Assembly: GCA_025934635.1 (NCBI GenBank)
Contig: JAICWX010000014.1
Location: 1 to 54,520, forward strand
Length of the DNA stretch: 54,520 nucleotides
From: Streptosporangiaceae bacterium
GTDB lineage: Bacteria > Actinomycetota > Actinomycetes > Streptosporangiales > Streptosporangiaceae
Direction: 5' to 3'
The position numbers and the translations under genes are program-made. Positions 44,318-52,146 of the stretch are shown in pieces. The first letter of the stretch is position 1, and every line of letters starts with the position of its first letter. The notes under the pieces were generated by a model, which was given only the letters and a program-made list of their open reading frames with translations, made no database searches and was not told the origin of the DNA.

Positions 44318-45679
44318 TCATTCCGTCGCCGCCAGGGCCTGGCGCAGCTGGCCGGCCGTCGTGAAGCCGGCGGGCGGCCCTTCGCGGAGGGCCTCGTCGA
44401 TCACCGCGGCGAGCGGCCGGGGGATCGACGGCTCACGTTCCCGGACCGGGATCGGGTCGTCCTGCAGGACGACCTGCCAGGGGTCCTTGTGCGGCGGGAA
44501 GTGGCGCGGGGGCTGGCCGGTGAGCGTCCAGTACAAGGTGGCGGCCAGTGCCCAGACGTCGACCTCGGGCCGGGCGTGCTTGAAGTTGACGACCTGCCGG
44601 CGGGGCATGAACCAGGGTTTGCCGGCGGCGGCGCCGGTCCGGGTCAGGCCGCTGAGGCCGGCCTGGTCGAACTCCTTGGCCAGGCCGAAGTCGCAGGCCT
44701 TCGCCACCAGTGCGCCGTCCTGTTCGGCCAGCAGGATGTTCTGCGGGCTGAGGTCCCGGTGGACGACCCCGCGTGCGTGCGCGTACCCGAGCCCGTCCAG
44801 CACCTGCCGGGCCAGGGGGACCGCCTGCCGGGCCAGCAGGCGGCCGCCGTGCCGTTTCACGAAGCGGTCGAGGCTGCCGGCGGCGCAGTACTCGACGGTG
44901 AAAAAGTAGACACCGTGAGCGCCGCCGTAGTCGTGGAGCAGCGCGATGTGGGGGTGCTGCAGGTCCTTGGTGACCTCGATCTCGCGCAGGAACTGGCGGC
45001 CCGCCTGGTCGCGCGCGGCGACCTTGGGCAGCATGAGCTTCAGGGCCAGCGGCCGGCCGGAGCGGATATCGCGGGCTAGGTAGACGGCGCCCATCCCGCC
45101 GCGGCCCAGCTCGCGTTCCACCGTCAGGTCCCTGAGCGCGGCCAGCCCGGGGTCACCGGCCCGGGCCTGTTCGATCAGCCGGGCCGCGAGCCGCCGCGGG
45201 TCGTCCTGGCAGTCCGCGCACACGTACTCACCGGCGTACGCGGCGGCGGCCGGCCGGCCGCACTCGGCGCATGCCCCGGCGTCCAGGCCGACGACGGTGG
45301 GCACGCGCACGCTGACCCGCATGACGGTCTGCCCGATTTTGACCTCGTCGCCGTGCGCCAGGTCCCGTTCGGGAAACTGCAGAGCCGCCCCCTGCCCAGG
45401 TTCGAGATGCGGTGGTCGCTGCCCGATCTTGTCCCCGTTGACGAAGGTGCCGTTCAGGCTGCCAAAGTCACGGATCCTGATGTCGGGCGGATTGATGTCC
45501 AGCAGGCAGTGATGACGGGAGACGGTCCGGTGGTGCTCGTCGTCGGGCAGCCGGGGGGAGCAGTCCCCCGCCCGGCCGATGACGCAGGTGCCGCGCTCGG
45601 CAAAGGAGAATTCCTCTCCTCGCAGCATCCCTTGAACGACCTCCAGCGTCACGGTGGCGGCGGGCTCGGTTTCGCTCAT
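44318..45679 (-). CDS. FHA domain - zinc ribbon - Ser/Thr protein kinase
   Basis: 453 residues. An N-terminal FHA domain (about 10-125) has IGRAGDCS, VSRHHCLLD and GSLNGTFVNG, the phosphothreonine-binding pattern. A four-cysteine ribbon follows (CAECGRP and CADC, about 145-172), then a kinase domain (about 190-450): GRGGMGAVY, LALKLM, HRDLSPQN (307-314) and CDFGLAKE. Two departures stand out: HRDL is followed by Ser where most kinases have Lys, and the APE region reads KPWFMPRRQ. The start follows GAGGAG and lies 17 nt after the stop of the WD40 kinase gene, so the two kinases form an operon. Confidence 0.9.
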   Translation of the reverse strand: MSETEPAATVTLEVVQGMLRGEEFSFAERGTCVIGRAGDCSPRLPDDEHHRTVSRHHCLLDINPPDIRIRDFGSLNGTFVNGDKIGQRPPHLEPGQGAALQFPERDLAHGDEVKIGQTVMRVSVRVPTVVGLDAGACAECGRPAAAAYAGEYVCADCQDDPRRLAARLIEQARAGDPGLAALRDLTVERELGRGGMGAVYLARDIRSGRPLALKLMLPKVAARDQAGRQFLREIEVTKDLQHPHIALLHDYGGAHGVYFFTVEYCAAGSLDRFVKRHGGRLLARQAVPLARQVLDGLGYAHARGVVHRDLSPQNILLAEQDGALVAKACDFGLAKEFDQAGLSGLTRTGAAAGKPWFMPRRQVVNFKHARPEVDVWALAATLYWTLTGQPPRHFPPHKDPWQVVLQDDPIPVREREPSIPRPLAAVIDEALREGPPAGFTTAGQLRQALAATE

Positions 45680-45696
45680 CGGCTCCTCATCCACGG

Positions 45697-48600
45697 TCAG
45701 GCCGCTCCGTCCGGGTCCAGCTCCCAGTCCAGCTCCCAGCGCCGCAGCATTCTGTCGGATCCCGCGGAGACAGCGCACCGGCCGTTGCCGCCGACGTGCA
45801 CCGAGGTGATCCGGCCGGCGTGACCGGACAGCGTCCGCAGCCAGGTCCCGGCGTGCAGGTCGAGCACCCGGACCAGCCCGTCGTCACTGCCCGCGACGGC
45901 GAACCGCCCGTCAGGGCTGACTGATACCGCAGTCATCGCCCGCGCGGTGCCGTCCCGGGATTCCTCCCCGGCGAGGCTGTGCAGCAGGCGGGCGCCCTCG
46001 ACCTGCCAGACCCGCACCCGGCCGTCGTCGCTGACGGTTACCAGGTGGCCGCCGTCGGGGGTCAGGCCGACGTCGGAGAAGCCGTTGCTGGTCAGTAGCG
46101 ACTCGATCGCGTGGAGGTACTCTTCGCCGAGTACCGGGGCCGTCCGCTCTTCCGCCATATCCCGCAGGAGCACCTCGAGGTCGCCGCCGAGCGACAGCAG
46201 CCGGCGGCCGCCGATGTGCTCGCACAGGGCCTTCATCGGGCGGCGGTGAACCCGGCCGCTCGTCACCAGAGATCCATTGGCCAGCTCCCAGCCGCGCACC
46301 TGGTCGCCGACCACCGCGTAGCAGCGGCGGCCGTCAGCGCTGAAGCACAGCGGCCCCCGCCAGCCCGGCTGGCCGGCGACCCGCAGCGTCATCAGGCACT
46401 GGCCGGTGTCCAGGTCCCAGTGCAGTATCCGGCCGTCGCTGCCACCGGACAGCGCGGTCCGCTGGTCCGGGCTCACCGCGATGGTTCTGACCCCGTGGTC
46501 CGAGGGGTAAAACAGGCGTCGCCCGGTTTCCCGCTCGATCAGCCGGCGGCTGTTGACCGCGAGGCCTCCGAACTCCCGCAGCTCATGCCCGGTGTCCAGG
46601 TCCCACAGTCGCAGGTTGTACTGGTCCGCGCAGAGCGCCCGGCGGCCGTCGGCCAGGAGCCGGACCCGAGCGCCGTCTGAGGGCCAGACCTCAGTATCGT
46701 GAGTGACGGCGGAGAACCGGACGGCGCCGGCCGGCCACGCCCCGCGCAGCCCGGTCCGGGGCAGCCGGGAGGACAGGTCATGCCAGGCCAGCAGAGCCTG
46801 CTCGTCACGCTCGTGCCCGGGAAGGTCCCGGGCCCGCACGAGCAGGTCGTACGCCTCCCGCTCCCGCTGGCGGCCCAGCGCCGACCGGGCTGCGGCCAGC
46901 AACCCGGCGAACCGGTCCCGGCGATCGGTGAGCTCCCGCAGCGGGACCGGCCGGCAGAGCTCGTACGGCGCGGTGTAACTCCCGAAGGCCGGGACCGGAC
47001 CGACGTCCACCCATCCGGCATCGGCCAGCGCGTCGACGTAGGCTTCGGCTCCGGTACAGGCCAGCGCGCGGGTACGGCCATCGGCGCTCAGGGCGACCGA
47101 GACGGGGTACCGGCCTCGTGAATTGACGTCAGTACGCAGGCAGCGCCCGGTGGCGAGGTCCCACCATCGCACCACGCCTTCGTAGTCTCCGCTGACCGCG
47201 AGGCGGCCGTCGGCGCTGACCGTGACGGACAGCAGCCAGCCCGGCCCGGCCGGCAGCCGGCGCACCACGTGCGGCCACCGCGCGCGCGGTCCTTCCGGCG
47301 TTTCCCGCTCGGGAGCCGGGTCCCCGGACCGCCTACCGGACAGGTCGTACCAGAGCAGGTAGTTCTCCCCAGCCGTGAAGAGCCCGCGGCTGGGCCCGTC
47401 CGTGACGAGCGCGCGGCTGGCGTCCGGCAGCATGGCCATCGGAGCATGTCCGTCCAGTTTCAGCAGCAGTCGGCCGGTGGGCAGGTCCCACAATCCGATA
47501 CCCCCGGCCGCCACCGAGGCGGTCTGCCCGTCGGCCGACAGCGCCACGTCGTCCACCGAGACGGGGTCACCCCCGTCATCGAAGCGGACGGCGTATCGCT
47601 CGTCATCCCGCCCTAGCGTGATCACCCGTAGCGGGAGGCGCGGGGACGTGGTGTCCCACCAGCGCACAGTTCCGTCCCGGCCGGCGGTGACCGCGTGACG
47701 GCCGTCCGCCGACAGTCGGCAGGCCACCCAGCCGCCATGACCCTCGAGCTTGGCCAGCAGGCGTCCGGTGGCGGTGTCCCACAGGTACACCATGCCCGCC
47801 CAGTCGCTGCTCAGGGCACGGGTTCCGTCGGCACTGAGTCCGACCGCGGACATGCCCGCCAAGTGCCCGGTAAATCGCCGGGAATCACGCGCGGCCAGGT
47901 CATGGCATTCAAGCTCGCCGCGGCCGGGGGCCAGGACCAGGCGGGCATCGGGTGTCATGGTGACGGCCTTGGCGTTGCCCCGGAGCGCGAATCCGCCCGA
48001 GGGTTGCGCGGGCCGCCGGCCGTGATCGTCCAGCATTGCCCGGGCGGTGGACAGCAGCGCCGGGACGGCCGGATCAGGGAAGGCGTTCTCCGTCGCCGCC
48101 CGGAGCAGCGAGGAGACCGCCTCCGGACGGGCGCGCTCCAGCTGGACCTGGGCCTGCAGGATGCTGGCGCGCTCGATCGCGTCACCGGCGGCCCCGGTGC
48201 CAGCCAGCTTCAGCCGGTCGAGCAGCTCTTCGTCGCTGAGCTGTCCTTCGCGCCAGTCCAGCAGTCCCTGGTTGTACAGTGCCTCGAGATGCTGCGGGTC
48301 GCTTTCGAGCGCCTGCCGGAGTGCCTGGCGTGCCTCAGCTGGCCGGCTGAGGTCCAGCAGGGACAGGGCCTTGTTGTTCAGCCCGTCGGCACGCAGCTGC
48401 GCTGGGTCAGCGGCTCTGCGCGGGTAGCGGCTCCCGAGCTCGCGCTCGTAAGCCTCGACCAGGGCGGCGGCGACCGAGGCCATGCTGTCCGGGCGGTCGG
48501 CCGGGTCTTCCCGCAGGCAGCGGCCGAGCAGGCCGGCCACCGCGGCCGGCATGGCCGGCAGCCCTGGCTGCGGGGGACCGTTCTCCAGGTAATCATCCAG

Positions 48601-49341
48601 CGCCGCCCCGGCGGCCCGGCCGGTGTGCCAGGAGATGCCCCCGTTGAACATCTCCAGCACCGAGGTGGCAAAGCTCCAGGTGTCCGAGCGGTGGCTCAGC
48701 GGCCGGCGCTCGTCCTGCTCCGGGGAGGCGTACCCGGGCGTCATGCCCGCCCAGGTGACGAGCAGGGAGCGCGCGGTCCCGGCGTCCGGGGCGGGTTCGG
48801 CGGTGCCGAGCTGCCGGGCCCGCGCCAGCCCGAAGTCGGTGACCCGGGCCGTGCCGTCCTGGTCCAGCAGCACGTTGCCCGGTTTGACGTCCTGGTGGAC
48901 GACACCCTGGTCGTGGGTGTACGCCAGGCCCCAGGCGACCTGGACGGCGATGTCGAGGACCCGCTCGAGCACCTCCCGCGGCGTCCCCCGGTACAGCGAG
49001 CCGTCACCGATCCGGGAACTCAGGCTCCCCCCGGCCACGTACTCGGCGAACACCCGCGGAACGCCGTCGATCGTGCGCACGTAGTGGCAGGTGCACACGT
49101 GGGGGTGCGCACCCAGCTCGACCCACGTCTGCGCCTCGCGGACGAACCGCTCCCGGTCGCCGTCCCCGCGGAACAGCTCAGCCCGCGGGCTCTTGACCGC
49201 CAGGTCGACATCCCAGCCGACGTGCCGGACCCGGTACACCAGGCCCATCGCGCCCTCGCCGTGTACCTCGAGCACCCGGTACAGGCCCGCGACGAGGTCA
49301 CCGACGCGCCACCGCCCGGTCCCCGCGCCAGCGCTACCCAT
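45697..49341 (-). CDS. Ser/Thr protein kinase with TPR and WD40 repeats
   Basis: 1214 residues, the largest protein here. The kinase domain (about 15-300) has GEGAMGLVYRV, LAVKSPR, HQDVKPGN, TDFGLARA and PGYASPEQ; HQD replaces HRD, making it a non-RD kinase. TPR-like helices follow (about 320-400: NNKALSLLDLSRPAEARQAL, LEALYNQGLLDW). From about 450 to the end there are WD40 repeats with many SADG turns and WD/WW ends (VRWWDTTS, ILHWDLDTGQ, VRVWQVEG), probably two propellers separated by a helical segment near 790-860. It has no membrane helix. It is cotranscribed with the FHA kinase, which could read its phosphorylated threonines. Confidence 0.92.
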   Translation of the reverse strand: MGSAGAGTGRWRVGDLVAGLYRVLEVHGEGAMGLVYRVRHVGWDVDLAVKSPRAELFRGDGDRERFVREAQTWVELGAHPHVCTCHYVRTIDGVPRVFAEYVAGGSLSSRIGDGSLYRGTPREVLERVLDIAVQVAWGLAYTHDQGVVHQDVKPGNVLLDQDGTARVTDFGLARARQLGTAEPAPDAGTARSLLVTWAGMTPGYASPEQDERRPLSHRSDTWSFATSVLEMFNGGISWHTGRAAGAALDDYLENGPPQPGLPAMPAAVAGLLGRCLREDPADRPDSMASVAAALVEAYERELGSRYPRRAADPAQLRADGLNNKALSLLDLSRPAEARQALRQALESDPQHLEALYNQGLLDWREGQLSDEELLDRLKLAGTGAAGDAIERASILQAQVQLERARPEAVSSLLRAATENAFPDPAVPALLSTARAMLDDHGRRPAQPSGGFALRGNAKAVTMTPDARLVLAPGRGELECHDLAARDSRRFTGHLAGMSAVGLSADGTRALSSDWAGMVYLWDTATGRLLAKLEGHGGWVACRLSADGRHAVTAGRDGTVRWWDTTSPRLPLRVITLGRDDERYAVRFDDGGDPVSVDDVALSADGQTASVAAGGIGLWDLPTGRLLLKLDGHAPMAMLPDASRALVTDGPSRGLFTAGENYLLWYDLSGRRSGDPAPERETPEGPRARWPHVVRRLPAGPGWLLSVTVSADGRLAVSGDYEGVVRWWDLATGRCLRTDVNSRGRYPVSVALSADGRTRALACTGAEAYVDALADAGWVDVGPVPAFGSYTAPYELCRPVPLRELTDRRDRFAGLLAAARSALGRQREREAYDLLVRARDLPGHERDEQALLAWHDLSSRLPRTGLRGAWPAGAVRFSAVTHDTEVWPSDGARVRLLADGRRALCADQYNLRLWDLDTGHELREFGGLAVNSRRLIERETGRRLFYPSDHGVRTIAVSPDQRTALSGGSDGRILHWDLDTGQCLMTLRVAGQPGWRGPLCFSADGRRCYAVVGDQVRGWELANGSLVTSGRVHRRPMKALCEHIGGRRLLSLGGDLEVLLRDMAEERTAPVLGEEYLHAIESLLTSNGFSDVGLTPDGGHLVTVSDDGRVRVWQVEGARLLHSLAGEESRDGTARAMTAVSVSPDGRFAVAGSDDGLVRVLDLHAGTWLRTLSGHAGRITSVHVGGNGRCAVSAGSDRMLRRWELDWELDPDGAA

Positions 49342-49504
49342 ATCTCCGATCCGCGCCCCGGCGTGGTGCCGCCGAACGCCGGCCGGCCCGCGGAACTTCG
49401 AGGCGCCAGCGGGAATGCCGGAAATGCGAGCTTCCTCGCGCCATAGGCCGGATGCTACCCGGCCGGGTTTCCCGTCCGCGACCGTGACCCGGAAAAGGCA
49501 GGCG

Positions 49505-50305
49505 TCAGGATTTACGGCTTCGCGTCCGCTGGGTCTTCTGCGGTTCGGCCTTGCGCGGTTCCTCGATCAGCTTCACGGCCAGGTCCGGGCCGCCCGACTG
49601 CACGAGCTCCACCCGCTCCGGCAGCATGGCCAGGAAGGCGCGGAAGCTGCGGGCCCCGTAGTTGTGCTCGTCGAACGCCGCGTCCAGTGTCAGCATCTTG
49701 CTCTTCAGCCCGCCGGCGTTCATCGTCTCGGCGTTGGACTCCTCGAACGCGCGGACCAGCAGCTGCTCGGCCTCGCCGATGTCGAAGGCCGCGGCCGGCC
49801 GGGCAGCCGGCACGACCTCCGCGACCAGCGTGCCCCAGTACTTGTACTCCGAGCAGACCGAGACCAGCTTGCGGCTGGCGTTCGCCTCGGTCCCGACGCC
49901 GACCACCCACTTGCCGAACTCCCGCAGCCGCTGCACCAGCGGCGAGTAATCACCGTCTCCGCTGACCAGGACGAACACGCTGATCTCGGGGTGCACGATC
50001 AGGGTTTCCATGGCGTCGACCGCCATCCGGATGTCGGCGGCGTTCTTGTTCTGGATGCCGACGCGCGCCACCTGGATGAGGTCCACGCCGTTCATGGCCA
50101 GGTCGTCCTGGTGGCCGCCGAACAGCGAGTTGGCCCAGTCCGCGTAGGCACGGCGCACCGAGGCGTTGCCGTAGCCGCGGCACAGCCGGGTCAGCGCCTC
50201 GTACGGCGCCGGGTTGGCCTGGTCAGGCAGTTCCTTGACCGCGCCGAGCACGAGGTTCTCGAAATCCACGAACACCGCGACCTGCGCGGACCCATCAGGC
50301 TCCAT
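49505..50305 (-). CDS. NYN (LabA-like PIN) domain protein
   Basis: 266 residues. The NYN domain (about 8-165) has VAVFVDFENL with the first acidic residue, then GVDLIQVAR, AADIRMAVDAMETL and VFVLVSGDGDYSPLV, the acidic metal site of PIN/NYN RNases. The C-terminal part (about 180-250) resembles an OST-HTH/LOTUS-like winged helix, and the tail is basic (KTQRTRSRKS). It probably binds or cuts RNA. It starts 6 nt after the UBP gene stop. The 163 bp between its stop and the WD40 kinase start may hold the kinase promoter. Confidence 0.87.
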   Translation of the reverse strand: MEPDGSAQVAVFVDFENLVLGAVKELPDQANPAPYEALTRLCRGYGNASVRRAYADWANSLFGGHQDDLAMNGVDLIQVARVGIQNKNAADIRMAVDAMETLIVHPEISVFVLVSGDGDYSPLVQRLREFGKWVVGVGTEANASRKLVSVCSEYKYWGTLVAEVVPAARPAAAFDIGEAEQLLVRAFEESNAETMNAGGLKSKMLTLDAAFDEHNYGARSFRAFLAMLPERVELVQSGGPDLAVKLIEEPRKAEPQKTQRTRSRKS

Positions 50306-50311
50306 GGAGGC

Positions 50312-50659
50312 CTAATGTACGTGCATCCGCCAGTCGCTCGGTACCCGGCCCTTGGGCCCCGGCACGCCCTGGCCGGCCGGGTGGTGCTGCGGCGGCGCGA
50401 GCTCGGGCCCGTCGTAGGTCTCCTTGGTCTCGTAGCTGAAGAACCAGTCCTCGCCCGGCTCGAAGCTCCGGATGAACGGGTGCCCGGTCTCGGTCGCGTG
50501 CGCGGTGGCGTGCTGGGCGGGCGAGGTGTCGCAGCAGCCGATGTGGCCGCACTGCGCACACCGGCGCAGGTGCACCCACCAGCCGGCCGTCGCCTCGCAC
50601 TCGACGCAGCCTTCCCCGCTCGGGGGTACCGAAGGGTCAATGCCCGCGATCTCCGACAT
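50312..50659 (-). CDS. UBP-type zinc finger protein
   Basis: 115 residues. The zinc-finger residues follow the ubiquitin-hydrolase (ZnF-UBP) pattern: CVECEA, RRCAQCGHIGCCD, HATAHATETGHPFI and then EDWFFSYETKE. Stand-alone bacterial UBP fingers of this type are usually encoded next to a histidine kinase and a response regulator/thioredoxin-reductase fusion, as here. Bacteria without ubiquitin must use the domain for another C-terminal peptide or a redox role. The ATG is 2 nt after the kinase stop with GGAG upstream. Confidence 0.9.
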   Translation of the reverse strand: MSEIAGIDPSVPPSGEGCVECEATAGWWVHLRRCAQCGHIGCCDTSPAQHATAHATETGHPFIRSFEPGEDWFFSYETKETYDGPELAPPQHHPAGQGVPGPKGRVPSDWRMHVH

Positions 50660-50661
50660 GC

Positions 50662-52146
50662 CTAGTTCTCCTCCACGTCTTGCCAGCTCACTGGGAGCCG
50701 GACCCGGAACCACGTGTCGCCCGGCGACGATTCTAGCGACAGGTCTCCGTGGTGCTTCTTCACCACGATGCGCCATGAGATGTCAAGCCCGAGGCCCGTT
50801 CCCTCGCCCACCGGCTTGGTGGTGAAGAACGGCTCGAAAATCCGGTTCCTGATCTCCGGCGGTACCCCGGGCCCGGTGTCGCCGAACTCCACGAACACCT
50901 CGCCTTCCCGGTCCTTCCCGGTGCGCACCGTCAGGGTCCCGGACTGGCCCATCGCCGATACCGCGTTGTCGATCAGGTTCGTCCAGACCTGGTTCAGCTC
51001 GGCCGCGTAGGCCGGGATCGGCGGCAGCGACCGGTCGTACTCCTTGACTATCTTGATGCCCGCCGGGAACTTCCCGGACAGCATCAGCAGCGTGCTGTCC
51101 ACCAGTTCGTGCACGTCGACGACCTGGTACGGTGCCCGGTCCAGCTGCGAGTACTGCTTGGCCGCGCCGACCAGGGTGGAGATCCGGGTGGTGGAGTCCT
51201 GGATCTCGTTCATCAGCAGCTCGGTGTCGACGGTGTAGTTCAGCCACCGCAGCGCGGGCTCCAGCGTGCCCTCGTCCACCGTGGCCTCGACGTGGTCGAG
51301 CCAGGCCACGTCCAGCCCGGCCGCGACGAACGTCGGGGCCAGCTGCCAGCCTTCGGTGCACCCGTGGTCCTCGAGCCAGTCCGCGATGGCGTCCTCCCGG
51401 TCGGAGGCCTCGAGCGGGGAGAGAGCCACCGCCTTCGGCACCCGTTCGGCTGCCTCTTCCTGCAGCTTGATCAGGGTTTCCAGGGTGGTCCGATCCCACT
51501 TCCCGCCCGCGATCATGCCCAGCTTGTGCCGCATCCCGGCGACCCGCTCGCGCAGCGTCGAGGTGGCCCGCACGGCCGCCGCGGCCGGGTTGTTCAGCTC
51601 GTGGGTGAGGCCGGCCGACAGGGAGCCGAGGGCGAGCAGCCGTTCCCGCTGCCCGATGGCCTGCTGGGCGTTCTTGTTGCCGAAGAACAGCCCTTCGAGC
51701 AGGTGCACCGCCATCGGGAACCACTCGCGCATCAGCTCGGCGAAGACATCGGCGTCCAGCACGAAGAACCGCGACGGCTCCGCCGTCCGCAGCGAGTTCT
51801 GGTAGGTCTGCGGCACCCGGTCGCCGAGGTAGGCGGTGAAGGCCCCGGAGTACACGCCCCGGGTGGAGGTCCGGCCGACCTCGATGTCGTCCGCCCCGAC
51901 CCGGCGCGACATCACGACGGTCCCCTCGAGCAGCACGTAGAAGCAGGTCGCGGGGGCACCCTCGGGGTAGACGGGCCCCGTCTCGATCAGCTCCACGTGG
52001 CCCCGCTCGCACAGCCACTGCAGCTGGTCGTCGGTGAGCTTCTCGAACAGGAACAGCGTCCGCAGCTCATCGGCGCTGCACGAGAGCTGGGTCACGTCGG
52101 CCGCGTTCAGCGTCGTGGCGGCCGTGTTCACATCAGAAGCGCTCAT
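50662..52146 (-). CDS. Sensor histidine kinase with N-terminal cyclic-nucleotide-binding-like domain
   Basis: 494 residues. A CRP-like beta-barrel (about 30-145: VYPEGAPATCFYVLLEGTV and YSGAF) comes first. The dimerisation helix has phospho-acceptor H182 in LTHELNNPAAAAV, and the ATPase domain has NLIDNAVSA, DTGPGVP, FEPFFTTKP and GTGLGLD boxes. There is no membrane helix, so it senses a cytoplasmic signal. The ATG overlaps the stop of the response regulator fusion (ATGA), with GGAGAAAAG before it. The two proteins are almost certainly cognate partners. Confidence 0.93.
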   Translation of the reverse strand: MSASDVNTAATTLNAADVTQLSCSADELRTLFLFEKLTDDQLQWLCERGHVELIETGPVYPEGAPATCFYVLLEGTVVMSRRVGADDIEVGRTSTRGVYSGAFTAYLGDRVPQTYQNSLRTAEPSRFFVLDADVFAELMREWFPMAVHLLEGLFFGNKNAQQAIGQRERLLALGSLSAGLTHELNNPAAAAVRATSTLRERVAGMRHKLGMIAGGKWDRTTLETLIKLQEEAAERVPKAVALSPLEASDREDAIADWLEDHGCTEGWQLAPTFVAAGLDVAWLDHVEATVDEGTLEPALRWLNYTVDTELLMNEIQDSTTRISTLVGAAKQYSQLDRAPYQVVDVHELVDSTLLMLSGKFPAGIKIVKEYDRSLPPIPAYAAELNQVWTNLIDNAVSAMGQSGTLTVRTGKDREGEVFVEFGDTGPGVPPEIRNRIFEPFFTTKPVGEGTGLGLDISWRIVVKKHHGDLSLESSPGDTWFRVRLPVSWQDVEEN

